Positions 35,107 through 44,022 of a stretch of 64,000 bases of DNA are shown here, in pieces. Origin of the DNA: Leptospira noumeaensis. Lineage in GTDB: Bacteria > Spirochaetota > Leptospiria > Leptospirales > Leptospiraceae. A program made the translations under genes and the position numbers. The DNA is taken from assembly GCF_004770765.1 (NCBI RefSeq), contig NZ_RQFK01000014.1, forward strand, positions 62,001-126,000. Reading direction: 5' to 3'. Positions within the stretch are counted from its first letter, which is position 1, and each line of letters begins with the position of its first letter. Below the pieces are notes generated by a model, which was given only the letters and a program-made list of their open reading frames with translations, was not told where the DNA came from and did no database searches.

Positions 35107-36681
35107 CTATAAGAGATCCTGCAGAGACCCGAAACGCAAATGTACTGATTCCTCAATGGTTTTCCCCAACTGAGAATAATACTTCCACAACGTTTCTAAT
35201 TGCGAAGGAACATAGTTTGAAAGTCGAGTGAAAGACATGAGATATTTCCCCACAAGATAATACGAAAGTAACTTTCGATCCATCAATTTTTCATCCGAAG
35301 AATAGTATTCTGTAGATTTATGGGTGTCAATTTCTGACAAAGAAAGGATCACAAAAACAGATAAAACGTCAGCAAAAGCAAATTCAACTGACTGCTGTTT
35401 TTTTCTGTTTGGTTCGCCGTCCATTGTTACAATGATATCAAACAGTACGTTTTGGATCTGATCAGAAAGTCCAGATTCATTGGTAATTTTCGAAAATTCC
35501 TTTTGAAACTTTTCTTTTCCAGGATATAAGGAAGAAATAATAGAACGTTGGATTTCGCTAGTTCCCCCTCCAATGGTGCCTAATTTTACATCTCTATAAA
35601 ATCGTTCCACAGAGTATTCTTTCATGTACCCATACCCACCAAAAAGTTGGACAGAATCCTTTGCCACATCTTCTGCAATTTCAGAAGAGATGAGTTTTCC
35701 CAAACTGCTTTCTAAAGGCGAAGCAATGCCTCGATCTTTTCTTTCTGCAACCCAATAAATCAGCCTTCTTGCTGCTTGGATGTAAACCCAGTTACGAACT
35801 AAAATATCACGCATTCCATAAAAGTTAGAAATCGGTTTTCCAAATTGAACTCTTTCATTCGCATAACGAAGCCCTTTACGAAAACAAAATTCCATAGCAC
35901 CGGCAAGACCCGCTACAAAAACGGTTCTTTCCCATTCTAGGGTTTCTTTTCCAATTCGCATAAACCCAGTATTGATTGGCCCAAGTAAATTTTCTTTGGG
36001 GATCACCATATCTTCGAACACTAGTTCGGCGGTCATAGAAGTATGATGCCCTAATTTTTTTAGAACCTTACTTACTTTAAACCCAGGAGTATTATTTTCT
36101 ACGATAAAGGCAGAAATACCCATTGGCCCTCTTCCTTTTTCAGAAGTCCTAGCCATGACAACAAACACTTGTCCTACGGGGCCATTGGTGATGTACATCT
36201 TTGTACCGTTTAATTTCCAACCACCTTCTACTTCTTCTGCTTTTGTCAATAGAGAAGCTGCATCCGATCCAGAAGCTGGTTCTGTCAGTGCAAAACCAGC
36301 CATCCATTCCCCAGTAGAAAGTTTCGGAAGGTATTTAGATTTTTGTTCCTTTGTGCCTTGGAAAACAATCGGTATGGTTCCTATGACTAAATGGGCAACC
36401 CAAGAGAGCCCCATTCCACCATCTAACGAACCAGATGCGAATGCATCAGTGGCAATAGAACATTGTAAACAACTGGCTCCTTCACCGCCATATTCGGAAG
36501 GGATGGTAAGCCCAGTGAGGCCTGCCTTACTAAACTCTTTCCACAATTCGTCTGACCAAATTTCTTTTTCATCACGTTCTTCCGCAGACGGAAACACTTT
36601 GTCTTCCGAAAATTGAAATACAGTATTGTAAAAACTTCTTTCCTCCTCATTTAGATAGGGATTCAGTTTCGGGTGTATCAT
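35107..36681 (-). CDS. acyl-CoA dehydrogenase, long-chain type with C-terminal extension
   Basis: Acyl-CoA dehydrogenase fold with GFALTEPASGSDAASLLTKA and QLFGGYGYMKEYSVERFYRD. IGGGTSEIQR replaces YEGT, while LEWERTVFVAG offers the base Glu, as in long-chain/isovaleryl dehydrogenases. At 524 residues it exceeds the usual 380-410 by about 120; the extra C-terminal helical region recalls VLCAD/ACAD9-type enzymes. ATG overlaps the end of the acyl-CoA synthetase gene (4 bp). Confidence 0.9.
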   Translation of the reverse strand: MIHPKLNPYLNEEERSFYNTVFQFSEDKVFPSAEERDEKEIWSDELWKEFSKAGLTGLTIPSEYGGEGASCLQCSIATDAFASGSLDGGMGLSWVAHLVIGTIPIVFQGTKEQKSKYLPKLSTGEWMAGFALTEPASGSDAASLLTKAEEVEGGWKLNGTKMYITNGPVGQVFVVMARTSEKGRGPMGISAFIVENNTPGFKVSKVLKKLGHHTSMTAELVFEDMVIPKENLLGPINTGFMRIGKETLEWERTVFVAGLAGAMEFCFRKGLRYANERVQFGKPISNFYGMRDILVRNWVYIQAARRLIYWVAERKDRGIASPLESSLGKLISSEIAEDVAKDSVQLFGGYGYMKEYSVERFYRDVKLGTIGGGTSEIQRSIISSLYPGKEKFQKEFSKITNESGLSDQIQNVLFDIIVTMDGEPNRKKQQSVEFAFADVLSVFVILSLSEIDTHKSTEYYSSDEKLMDRKLLSYYLVGKYLMSFTRLSNYVPSQLETLWKYYSQLGKTIEESVHLRFGSLQDLL

Positions 36682-38579
36682 TGGTAAATTCCTTCAATTT
36701 GTTTTGAAAATACATCCGAAATGACATTTCGCTTCATTTTCAAAGTTCTTGTCATTTCGACGTCGGGATCAAAGGGACGAGGTACCACATAAAAATTGTT
36801 AGCTGGCACTGTTTCGAATCCTTTGAATCCGTTTTCTCTAGATATAATTCGTGAAATCTCAGCTCGGTACAATTCCCGAACTTTTGGATTTGAATTCCAT
36901 TCTCCAGCTTTTTCCTTGGAAATTCCTGGGATTTTGGATTCTACTGCTTCGAAGTTTGGCACAATGAGTGCGCCGAGAGTTTTTTTATCATGACCCACAA
37001 CCATCACTTGGTCGATGAAAGGTGAAGTTAAAAGTTTGTCTTCGATTGGGATTGGTTCTACGTTTTCTCCACCTATCAGTGCAATGGTATCTTTGGATCG
37101 ACCGGCAAACACTAGTTCACCTCTATGAGAAATCATCATCAGATCTCCCGTATCAAAAAATCCTTCGGAATCAAATACAACTTGGTTGAGTTCAGGTCGT
37201 TTATAGTAACCTTTTAGAATTTGTTTGGATTTGATCCAGAGTGTTCCTTTGGCACCAACTTCGGTTACAATCTTACCTGTATCATCTTTCAATCGAATTT
37301 GATATCCAGCAATGGGAATACCAACTGTTCCTTTGGTGGGTTTGGTATTGGAACGAATGGAAACAACAGCAGAAGTTTCAGTCATTCCATATCCTTCTAG
37401 AACTTTGAGTCCAATGGCAGATAAAAATCCATCCACAACACTGGGTAGTGCAGAACCTGCAGAAATACAAATTCGGATTCGACCACCAAGAGCTTTATGT
37501 ATCGCAGAAAAGATTTTAACACTAATGAGTTTTAATGGAGACAAAAGTAACAAAATAAAAAGTGCATAGGTTCTTTTGATCAGTGAAACCAATATATTTG
37601 GTTTTTTGATTTCAAATTCAAAACCAAAACACATCGCATAATAATGAGCCCAAGTGGAACCTAGTTTCAAAAAGAAATGGAATAATTTTTCTTTGAACCC
37701 ACCTTCTTTGGCAACTTTCGCAATGATTCCATTGTACACAGATTCCCAAATCCTGGGAACAGAAGGAAATATAGTAGGTCTAAAATCTCTTAAATCATCT
37801 TTGAGTGATGACATGTTAGAAACTAAAAAATCCAATCCAAGAAAAATCCCTGCATATTCAATGGCTCTTTCAAAAGCATGCCATGGAGGAAGTAAACTCA
37901 CTGCATTGTCATTGGAATTCATATCCAATCGTGAAATTGTATTTTGAATCGCAGTGATCCAACCTTTTTGGGACAACATCACTCCTTTCGGATTTCCAGT
38001 AGTTCCTGAAGTATAAATCAATGTGGCGAGAGAATCCGGATCTGTTTGTTTGATTCTTGATTCTAACGTTTGTTTGCCGATCTGACTCCATTTTTCTTTT
38101 CCTTTGGTAGCCAGTGCCAAAATGGAATTTTCACCTTCATACAAATTTCCTTGGTCTGTTTCCAAAATAAAAATTTGTTTTAGATGAGGAAGTTCACCAA
38201 TTAGGTCATCGATCCGTTTTTTATCCTTTGGTTTTTGCACCACGAGGTATTTGGCTTCTGAGTGGTTTAAAATATAGAGAATCTCTTCTCGAACAATGTC
38301 AGTTCCACGGGGCACCACCACGGCACCAGAGACCAAAATGGCCATATCAGTTCGTAGCCAGTTGACAGTGGCATCGCAGAAAAATCCAATCCGGTCTCCC
38401 ACCTCTACGCCGAGATCGATGAAACCAAGAGTCAAGTGGTCGACAAACTGCTTCAAATCTCCAAAACTGATCCCAGGAAATTCGCTGGCAGAGTTTCGTT
38501 TCCGAAAGGAAACTTTATTTGGCAGAGTTTCTGCAACATGAGCTAGGGCTTGGTAGAGGTTTTCGTAGTTTTGGGTCAT
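36678..38579 (-). CDS. long-chain acyl-CoA synthetase (AMP-forming)
   Basis: Activates fatty acids with ATP and CoA. Adenylation motifs: TLIYTSGTTGNPKGVMLS, GYGMTETSAVVS, EGFFDTGDLMMISHRG and the terminal MTRTLKMKRNVI (A10 Lys). 633 residues is typical for the FadD15/FAA-like group. First gene of the operon with the dehydrogenase, kinase and MaoC hydratase. Near-palindromic TTTCGTAA...TTACGGAAA at 38592-38614, just upstream of the start, may be a regulator site. Confidence 0.92.
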   Translation of the reverse strand: MTQNYENLYQALAHVAETLPNKVSFRKRNSASEFPGISFGDLKQFVDHLTLGFIDLGVEVGDRIGFFCDATVNWLRTDMAILVSGAVVVPRGTDIVREEILYILNHSEAKYLVVQKPKDKKRIDDLIGELPHLKQIFILETDQGNLYEGENSILALATKGKEKWSQIGKQTLESRIKQTDPDSLATLIYTSGTTGNPKGVMLSQKGWITAIQNTISRLDMNSNDNAVSLLPPWHAFERAIEYAGIFLGLDFLVSNMSSLKDDLRDFRPTIFPSVPRIWESVYNGIIAKVAKEGGFKEKLFHFFLKLGSTWAHYYAMCFGFEFEIKKPNILVSLIKRTYALFILLLLSPLKLISVKIFSAIHKALGGRIRICISAGSALPSVVDGFLSAIGLKVLEGYGMTETSAVVSIRSNTKPTKGTVGIPIAGYQIRLKDDTGKIVTEVGAKGTLWIKSKQILKGYYKRPELNQVVFDSEGFFDTGDLMMISHRGELVFAGRSKDTIALIGGENVEPIPIEDKLLTSPFIDQVMVVGHDKKTLGALIVPNFEAVESKIPGISKEKAGEWNSNPKVRELYRAEISRIISRENGFKGFETVPANNFYVVPRPFDPDVEMTRTLKMKRNVISDVFSKQIEGIYQ

Positions 38580-38700
38580 TGGTTTTTGCCTTTTCGTAAG
38601 AAACTTTTACGGAAATGTAGGGTGTATAAAAAACCACTGTTCGTTTTTTGCAAGTTTTTTCTTATTTTTGACAAACTTTTCAGATAGGTAGGGCATAATT

Positions 38701-39300
38701 ATGTTCTTTTGGATTCACGACGGGCGGATTTTACCGACAGCCCCACCCATTCCCTCAGACCGGGTGCATAAAATCCATCCCGGGAGCAAAAGTTCCCCCA
38801 TTTCGGCTGAAGAGACCGAATCCCAAAACCCGCAATCCTCGTCTTTTTTACACCGTTCCCCCAGAGATGTTTATCAGGAATCGGCTGGGCCTACAGAGAA
38901 AACCGTCTACTTTCTCCGCGAAATCATGTCGGCTCCAACTCACACCCTTCCCTCCACCGAAACCATAGCCCGATGTCTGGATTTTATGTTAGAAAAACGG
39001 ATCCGCCATCTCCCCATCACGGATACTCACGGAACCCTCGTAGGATTTGTATCCGACAGAGACATTTTAGAAAAAAGTAAATCCTATGAAAGGGACTGGC
39101 CTGTTTCCGATATCATGACCAAACGAGTATTAGTTGGATCTATGAATTCAGAAATTCGAGGAGTGACGAAAGTTCTTTTGGAAGAAAGAATTGGATGTAT
39201 TCCTGTCGTAGATGACGATAATCATCCTATTGGTATCGTCACAAGATCGGACTTACTCCGTTTGTTACTTAAGTATCCAAATTTGAACATCATTGTTTAA
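38701..39300 (+). CDS. tandem CBS-domain protein
   Basis: 199 residues: an unusual 70-residue Pro/Ser-rich N-terminus, then two CBS motifs (about 74-128, REIMSAPTHTLPSTETIARC...GTLVGFVSDRDIL; and 134-192, VSDIMTKRVLVGSM...HPIGIVTRSDLLR). CBS pairs bind adenine nucleotides and regulate an attached or partner protein. Separated by 8 bp from the symporter, which it may regulate. GTAGGG precedes the ATG. Confidence 0.85.
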   Translation: MFFWIHDGRILPTAPPIPSDRVHKIHPGSKSSPISAEETESQNPQSSSFLHRSPRDVYQESAGPTEKTVYFLREIMSAPTHTLPSTETIARCLDFMLEKRIRHLPITDTHGTLVGFVSDRDILEKSKSYERDWPVSDIMTKRVLVGSMNSEIRGVTKVLLEERIGCIPVVDDDNHPIGIVTRSDLLRLLLKYPNLNIIV

Positions 39301-39308
39301 GGAAATTT

Positions 39309-40742
39309 ATGATCTGGGATTTATTTGTTCTTATCTTTTATTTTATGATCGTTTTTTACTTTGGATTTCATTTTGCGAAAAACACAGAAAAAGAAGAAGA
39401 CTTTTACTTAGCTAAAAAAGAAATCCATTGGATTTTTCTTTTGTTGTCTCTTGTGGCAACGGAAACTTCCAGTTTAACTTTTTTAAGTATACCTTCATTA
39501 TCTTTCAAAGGTGATTACCGGTTCTTAGAAATTGCCTTTGGATATTTGATTGGAAGAACAATTGTTGCTTTGTATTTGTTGCCATCTTATTTTTCAGGAA
39601 ATACCATTTCAGTTTATGAATATATAGGAAACCGATTAGGAAAATCTCCTCAAAAAACCATGTCTTTCGTTTTTACCATCTCTCGTTTGCTCGGTGATGG
39701 AATTAGGTTGTACATTAGTTCCTTACCAATTGCTTTTCTATTGGAAAGGATGGGACTTAAACTTTCGCCCGAAGTTTTAGGAATGATTGCCCTCACCACA
39801 CTCAGCATTGTCACCATCATTTATTCAGTAGTGGGAGGATTTCGAGCCATCGTTTTTACAGATGTACTCCAATGGTTTATTTATATCTTAGGTGGGATTT
39901 TTGCTTTGGGACTTCTTGTTTACAAATTAGAAATTCCGCTCCAAGAAGGAATGTCTAAACTCCAAACTTTAGGGAAGTGGAATTTATTTGTATGGGATTA
40001 CCTAGCCAGTGGTGATAATAGTTATTTTTTCGTCTTTGCTCTGATAGGTGGAGCTTTTATTTCTATTGGTTCTCACGGGACAGACCTTATGCTCGTACAA
40101 AGAGTCATTGCTACCAAAAATTTACTCTCTGGTCAAAAGATTCTAATTGGAAGTGGGATTGTTGTGATTCTACAATTCATTCTTTTTCTATTGATTGGAT
40201 CTCTACTTTATCTTTTTTACCAAGGCCAATCCATCACTCCTGACAAAGTCTTTAGCCAATTCATTGTGAATGAAGTTCCGTCCCCACTTCTCGGAATCCT
40301 TGTCGCGGCCATCCTTGCCAGTGCCATGTCGACTCTCAGTTCCACCATCAACTCCCTTTCTCTTACCTGGGCACGTGATTGGGGAATGGACAAATGGTTT
40401 TCTCCCAAATCCCTATCCTTATTTTTTGGAGTCACATTATTTGTTTCTAGCCTCATCCCCTACTTTCTCATTCAAACTTGGGAAAAGGGATTATTAGAAA
40501 TGGGTCTCACCATCTTCTCTTATACACTGGGGCCTTCCATTGCTGTGTTCTTTTTAGCGAAAATAAAAAGAGACCTGCCTGTTTCCGGTGGAGTTTTTTC
40601 GGGATTTTTTCTCACAAGTATCTTAACCACTGTGGCCATTGGAGTGGGATTCAAAATTTCCTTTACCCTCCTCATCCCCATCGGTTTTGGAACTTTGATT
40701 TTTCTTGTTCAAATTTCTCGATTCTTCTATAAAAAAAATTGA
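39309..40742 (+). CDS. sodium:solute symporter family transporter
   Basis: About 13 membrane helices over 477 residues. SSS-family features: ATETSSLTFLSIP (TM2), SVVGGFRAIVFTDVLQWFIY (TM6 signature), GAFISIGSHGTDLMLVQR and ILASAMSTLSSTINSLS. Na-site-like Ser/Ala positions look kept. Substrate unknown. Cotranscribed with the CBS protein. Its stop (TGA) overlaps a TTGACA hexamer (40739-40744). Confidence 0.88.
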   Translation: MIWDLFVLIFYFMIVFYFGFHFAKNTEKEEDFYLAKKEIHWIFLLLSLVATETSSLTFLSIPSLSFKGDYRFLEIAFGYLIGRTIVALYLLPSYFSGNTISVYEYIGNRLGKSPQKTMSFVFTISRLLGDGIRLYISSLPIAFLLERMGLKLSPEVLGMIALTTLSIVTIIYSVVGGFRAIVFTDVLQWFIYILGGIFALGLLVYKLEIPLQEGMSKLQTLGKWNLFVWDYLASGDNSYFFVFALIGGAFISIGSHGTDLMLVQRVIATKNLLSGQKILIGSGIVVILQFILFLLIGSLLYLFYQGQSITPDKVFSQFIVNEVPSPLLGILVAAILASAMSTLSSTINSLSLTWARDWGMDKWFSPKSLSLFFGVTLFVSSLIPYFLIQTWEKGLLEMGLTIFSYTLGPSIAVFFLAKIKRDLPVSGGVFSGFFLTSILTTVAIGVGFKISFTLLIPIGFGTLIFLVQISRFFYKKN

Positions 40743-40778
40743 CAGAATGACTCCTATTAGTTCGTCTAAAACTTAAGA
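40739..40778 (+). promoter_or_regulatory. possible promoter of the leucine leader
   Basis: TTGACA at 40739-40744 matches the -35 consensus. No good -10 lies 17 bases on: candidates are GTCTAA (40764) at 19 bases and TCTAAA (40765) at 20. Placement before the leader peptide makes it attractive, but it remains a guess. Confidence 0.35.
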
Positions 40779-40829
40779 ATGAAATTGTCTGCTAACATCC
40801 AGTTGCTCCTCCTCCTCGAACTAGTATAG
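40779..40829 (+). CDS. leuL: leucine leader peptide
   Basis: A 16-codon frame reading MKLSANIQLLLLLELV then TAG. Seven of 16 residues are Leu, five of them consecutive (TTG CTC CTC CTC CTC). It is followed 26 bases later by a Rho-independent hairpin and then by a 2-isopropylmalate synthase-like gene, the layout of leucine attenuation. Only a weak ribosome site (TTAAGA) precedes the ATG. The symbol is by analogy with enterobacterial leuL, not by homology. Confidence 0.8.
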   Translation: MKLSANIQLLLLLELV

Positions 40830-40839
40830 ATCGAGGGAG
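40812..40839 (+). promoter_or_regulatory. leader 1:2 pairing of the attenuator
   Basis: CTCCTCGA (40812-40819), inside the Leu run, pairs with TCGAGGGAG (40831-40839) with one bulged G; the loop contains the TAG stop. GGGAG (40835-40839) is also complementary to CTCCC (40863-40867) within the terminator, so stalling on Leu codons could free it to form an antiterminator. Hand-drawn pairing. Confidence 0.55.
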
Positions 40840-40854
40840 ACAGTGCTGTGTGAC

Positions 40855-40889
40855 AAAGCCCACTCCCATCCGGGAAGCGGGCTTTTTTT
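40855..40889 (+). terminator. attenuator terminator upstream of leuA-like gene
   Basis: AAAGCCC (40855-40861) with GGGCTTT (40879-40885), inner TCCC/GGGA, then seven consecutive T (40883-40889). A classic intrinsic terminator, placed 46 bases before the synthase ATG and after the leader peptide, so read-through must be regulated for expression. Confidence 0.88.
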
Positions 40890-40934
40890 ATGTTTGCTCC
40901 TCCCGGCGTTAGTGGCTGCGGATTCGGAGGAACC

Positions 40935-42119
40935 ATGAAACCAAAACAAATCAAAATCCAAGACGTTACCTTAAGGGACGGAAACCAAGCATTACGAAAA
41001 CCTTGGACATTAGAGGAAAAAATCGAAGTCTTCGATTTGCTTGTTGCATTGAATGTCGATGGGATCGAAGTGGGATTCCCTTCTTCCAATGAAACAGAGT
41101 TTGAGGCAAGTAAAACCTTAGCAAAACGAGCACCTGCTGGTATGCCCATTGCCGGACTTTCTCGTGCCAATGAAACAGAAATCAGTAAAACTTGGGAGGC
41201 CATCCAATTTGCTAACAGACCGAGAATGCACATTGTATTTCCTGTAAGTGATTTTTCGATCCGTCATGTTTTGAAAATATCCGAACAAGAAGTTATTAGA
41301 AAAATTCATAATTCCGTTTCGTTTGCAAGATCCATTGTAGGACCGGATGTGGAGATTCAATTTTCTGGAGAACATTTTGGTGATGCCATTGAAAACTTTG
41401 CGTTCACAAAGGAAGCATTCCTTGCAGCAATCCAAGCGGGTGCAAACATCATTAACTTACCGAACACAGTAGAAAGATACCGCCCCATGGTTTTTGTCAA
41501 TATGGTGAAAGAGATGAAAGATTTTATTGGAGAACGGGCCAAGGTCTCAGTTCACACTCATAATGATTTGGGAATGGCGACGGCTACGTCCGTAGAATGT
41601 GTGTATGTTGGTGCGGAACAAATTGAAGTGGCTCTTAATGGTTTAGGGGAAAGGGCGGGAAATACAAACTTGTATGAAACTGTCATCGCATTACACCAAA
41701 ATGGCGAAACCTTAGGAATCAATTTCGATAGAATTTATCCAACAGCCAAACGAATTGCAGAGATGACAGGGATTCCCATTGGTGAAAAAACTCCGATCAT
41801 TGGGGAAGATATTTTTTCACATAGATCGGGAATCCACCAAGATGGAGTTGCGAAGACAATCAAACAAACCAAAGGTGCTTACCGAACTTTTTCTCCTGAA
41901 TTTGTGGGAAGAAATGATTCAGAAACCATTTCTTTTACTAACCAATCAGGTCATAGAGCCATCCAATTTTTGTTAGAAAAACGAGGAATCAAAGTTCCCG
42001 CAGAAGAAATCCACCGTTTGTTTGAAATAGCCAAAACAATCTCATCCAAAGAAAACAACAGAGAAATCACCGAAGCGGAGTTAGTGGATTTAGCGAGCAA
42101 TTTGACGGTTTCCCTCTGA
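40935..42119 (+). CDS. 2-isopropylmalate synthase-like, lacking regulatory domain
   Basis: HMGL/DRE-TIM metallolyase family that condenses acetyl-CoA with a 2-keto acid. KIQDVTLRDGNQALRKPWT is the metal/catalytic DxTLRDG segment (E/D-R-D-G), VSVHTHNDLGMATATSV the HxH metal site, EVALNGLGERAGNTNLYE the GxGERxGN signature, and IFSHRSGIHQDG the His-rich C-terminal piece. 394 residues with no C-terminal LeuA allosteric domain, so feedback inhibition by leucine is not expected from its fold. The upstream Leu leader supports a leucine-pathway role (leuA), although homocitrate or citramalate synthase cannot be excluded. Start ATG 40935 with GGAGGAA. Confidence 0.88.
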   Translation: MKPKQIKIQDVTLRDGNQALRKPWTLEEKIEVFDLLVALNVDGIEVGFPSSNETEFEASKTLAKRAPAGMPIAGLSRANETEISKTWEAIQFANRPRMHIVFPVSDFSIRHVLKISEQEVIRKIHNSVSFARSIVGPDVEIQFSGEHFGDAIENFAFTKEAFLAAIQAGANIINLPNTVERYRPMVFVNMVKEMKDFIGERAKVSVHTHNDLGMATATSVECVYVGAEQIEVALNGLGERAGNTNLYETVIALHQNGETLGINFDRIYPTAKRIAEMTGIPIGEKTPIIGEDIFSHRSGIHQDGVAKTIKQTKGAYRTFSPEFVGRNDSETISFTNQSGHRAIQFLLEKRGIKVPAEEIHRLFEIAKTISSKENNREITEAELVDLASNLTVSL

Positions 42120-42129
42120 ACAAGAGGGA
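42111..42129 (+). terminator. stem-loop at the end of the leuA-like gene
   Basis: TCCCTCT (42111-42117) and AGAGGGA (42123-42129) form a 7-bp perfect stem with loop GAACA, spanning the TGA stop. Only a short T-run follows (GTTT), so termination may be weak. Confidence 0.45.
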
Positions 42130-42170
42130 GTTTCGTCCAGAGAATCTCTAGAGTTATTTCTCGCGAATCA

Positions 42171-42199
42171 TTGACAAATCTTTGTCAATCTGCCATAAT
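42171..42199 (+). promoter_or_regulatory. promoter with palindromic operator, D-aminoacylase-like gene
   Basis: TTGACA (42171-42176), 17-base spacer, CATAAT (42194-42199): a near-consensus sigma-70 promoter. The -35 is half of TTGACAAA-TC-TTTGTCAA (42171-42188), a perfect 8-bp inverted repeat, so a dimeric repressor bound there would block RNA polymerase. Confidence 0.7.
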
Positions 42200-42224
42200 T
42201 TTGTTTGGTTTTTCCGGAGGTATT

Positions 42225-43973
42225 ATGGCAGAGACTCTCATCAAACAGGCGAGAATTTTTGATGGAAGCACTAATTCATCTTTTGTAGGTGATGTGCGAA
42301 TCAAAGACGGAATGGTTCAAACGATTTCTAAAACAGAATTGAATCCTAATTCTGGAGAAACCGTAGTTGATGCCAAAGGACTTTGGCTCACACCTGGATT
42401 TATAGATTTTCATACTCATTATGATGCAGAGATTGAAATGGCACCAGATCTTTCTGAGTCGGTTCGTCATGGAGTCACAACCATTTCCCTTGGAAGTTGT
42501 TCTCTTAGTTTAGCTGTAGGAGATCCGACAGATCTTGCTGATATGTTCAGCCGAGTGGAAGCCATTCCCAGAAAGAATGTGTTATCCATTTTAGAGAGTA
42601 AAAAAAATTGGAACTCCGCTACTGAATATAAAAACCATTTAAACAATATGCCACTTGGCCCCAATGTCACATCGTTTGCAGGTCACTCTGCCATCCGCGC
42701 TCATGTGATGGGACTTGAACGTTCCTTAACGAAGGGAGAAAATCCCACAAAACAAGAGTTAGAAAAAATGAACCAACATCTAGAAGAAGCACTAGATGCT
42801 GGTTTTATGGGTTTATCTATCAATACTTTAGTATGGGATAAAATGGATGGATCAAGATTTAGATCAAGACCTCTTCCTTCCACTTATGCAAAATGGAGCG
42901 AATATGAATATCTAAACAAAACCTTAAGAAAAAGAGGAAAAATCTTTCAAGGGGTTCCAAACGTTTCTACCAAAATTAATGTTTTGATGTTTCTCAAAGA
43001 AGCCTTTGGTATTTTTCGTAAACCTCTAAAAACCACAGTTATCTCTTTAATGGATGTTAAGTTTGATCCGGGTTTGTACAAACTTCTTAATATCATTGGT
43101 CGCATCACAAATACAATCTTTCGATCTGATTTTAAATTCCAAGCCCTTCCTGAACCATTCGATTTGTATGCCGATGGAATGGATGTGGTTGTGTTTGAAG
43201 AATTTGCTGCCGGTGCCAAAGCCAATCATATCGAAGATGAGTTGGAAAGAAAACAACTGATGAAAGACCCAAATTACCGCTCTTGGTTCAAACGCCAATG
43301 GACAAATTGGTTTTTGCCGCGTGTATTTCATAGAAACTTCAAAGAAACAAAAATTGTGGATGCTCCAGACAAATCGTTAATTGGAAAATCAATTGATGAT
43401 GTTGCCAAAGAAAAAGGTGTACATTCTGTAACTGCGTTTTTAGATCTTGTATCGGAACATGGAAACAAAGTGCGTTGGTACACAGTGATGGCCAATCATA
43501 GAAAAGAACCGTTACAAAAGATAGTCTCTTATCCAGACATTCTTATTGGTTTTTCCGATGCTGGTGCTCACTTACGTGGGATGGCACATTATAACTTTCC
43601 CCTTCGGATGTTAAAACTTGTCAGAGATGCGGAACTAGAAAATAAACCTTTTATGAGTATGGAAAGAGCTGTCCACCGACTAACAGGAGAAATTGGAGAT
43701 TGGTTTGGAATCGATGCGGGTTATATCAAAGAAGGAAAAAGAGCAGACCTCGTTCTTATCGATCCAACAAAACTAGACGACTCACTTGCGAAAGATGTAG
43801 AAGCACCCATGCCATTTATGGAAGACTTCAAACGTTGGGTTCGCCGTAACGATGAAACAGTAAAAAAAGTTTTTATCAATGGAAAACTTGCTGTCGACCA
43901 AGGAAAACCAGTTCCAAACCTCGGAAAGGAAAAAGGATACGGTAGTTTTCTCGCCTCCACCATCGGCAGATAA
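42225..43973 (+). CDS. D-aminoacylase-like amidohydrolase
   Basis: Metal-dependent hydrolase of the N-acyl-D-amino acid deacylase group, acting on an N-acyl-D-amino acid or related amide. LTPGFIDFHTHYDAE gives the HxH ligands, SFAGHSAIRAHVMG and VRWYTVMANHRKEPL later ligand regions, GFSDAGAHLRGMAHYNFP the catalytic Asp region, and GYIKEGKRADLVLIDP the C-terminal beta segment. 582 residues. The start is ATG 42225 with CCGGAGG; the longer frame from 42171 covers the promoter. Confidence 0.88.
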   Translation: MAETLIKQARIFDGSTNSSFVGDVRIKDGMVQTISKTELNPNSGETVVDAKGLWLTPGFIDFHTHYDAEIEMAPDLSESVRHGVTTISLGSCSLSLAVGDPTDLADMFSRVEAIPRKNVLSILESKKNWNSATEYKNHLNNMPLGPNVTSFAGHSAIRAHVMGLERSLTKGENPTKQELEKMNQHLEEALDAGFMGLSINTLVWDKMDGSRFRSRPLPSTYAKWSEYEYLNKTLRKRGKIFQGVPNVSTKINVLMFLKEAFGIFRKPLKTTVISLMDVKFDPGLYKLLNIIGRITNTIFRSDFKFQALPEPFDLYADGMDVVVFEEFAAGAKANHIEDELERKQLMKDPNYRSWFKRQWTNWFLPRVFHRNFKETKIVDAPDKSLIGKSIDDVAKEKGVHSVTAFLDLVSEHGNKVRWYTVMANHRKEPLQKIVSYPDILIGFSDAGAHLRGMAHYNFPLRMLKLVRDAELENKPFMSMERAVHRLTGEIGDWFGIDAGYIKEGKRADLVLIDPTKLDDSLAKDVEAPMPFMEDFKRWVRRNDETVKKVFINGKLAVDQGKPVPNLGKEKGYGSFLASTIGR

Positions 43974-43985
43974 AAAATATTTCCA

Positions 43986-44022
43986 GTCGGATACGAGTGC
44001 GAAATTCGTCTAAGTATCCGAC
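43986..44022 (+). promoter_or_regulatory. hairpin abutting a start codon
   Basis: GTCGGATAC (43986-43994) and GTATCCGAC (44014-44022) are perfectly complementary, and the second arm ends right at the ATG of the DUF4349 lipoprotein at 44023. The start site, which has no visible Shine-Dalgarno, would be buried in RNA structure. Confidence 0.5.

Noticed and set aside
38592..38614. TTTCGTAA...TTACGGAAA near-palindrome before the acyl-CoA synthetase gene
   Set aside because: One arm has a bulge and no regulator or second copy is known; mentioned with the gene only.
38668..38699. TTGACA and CATAAT before the CBS gene
   Set aside because: The spacer is 20 bases and the -10 would abut the start codon, leaving no leader with the ribosome site.
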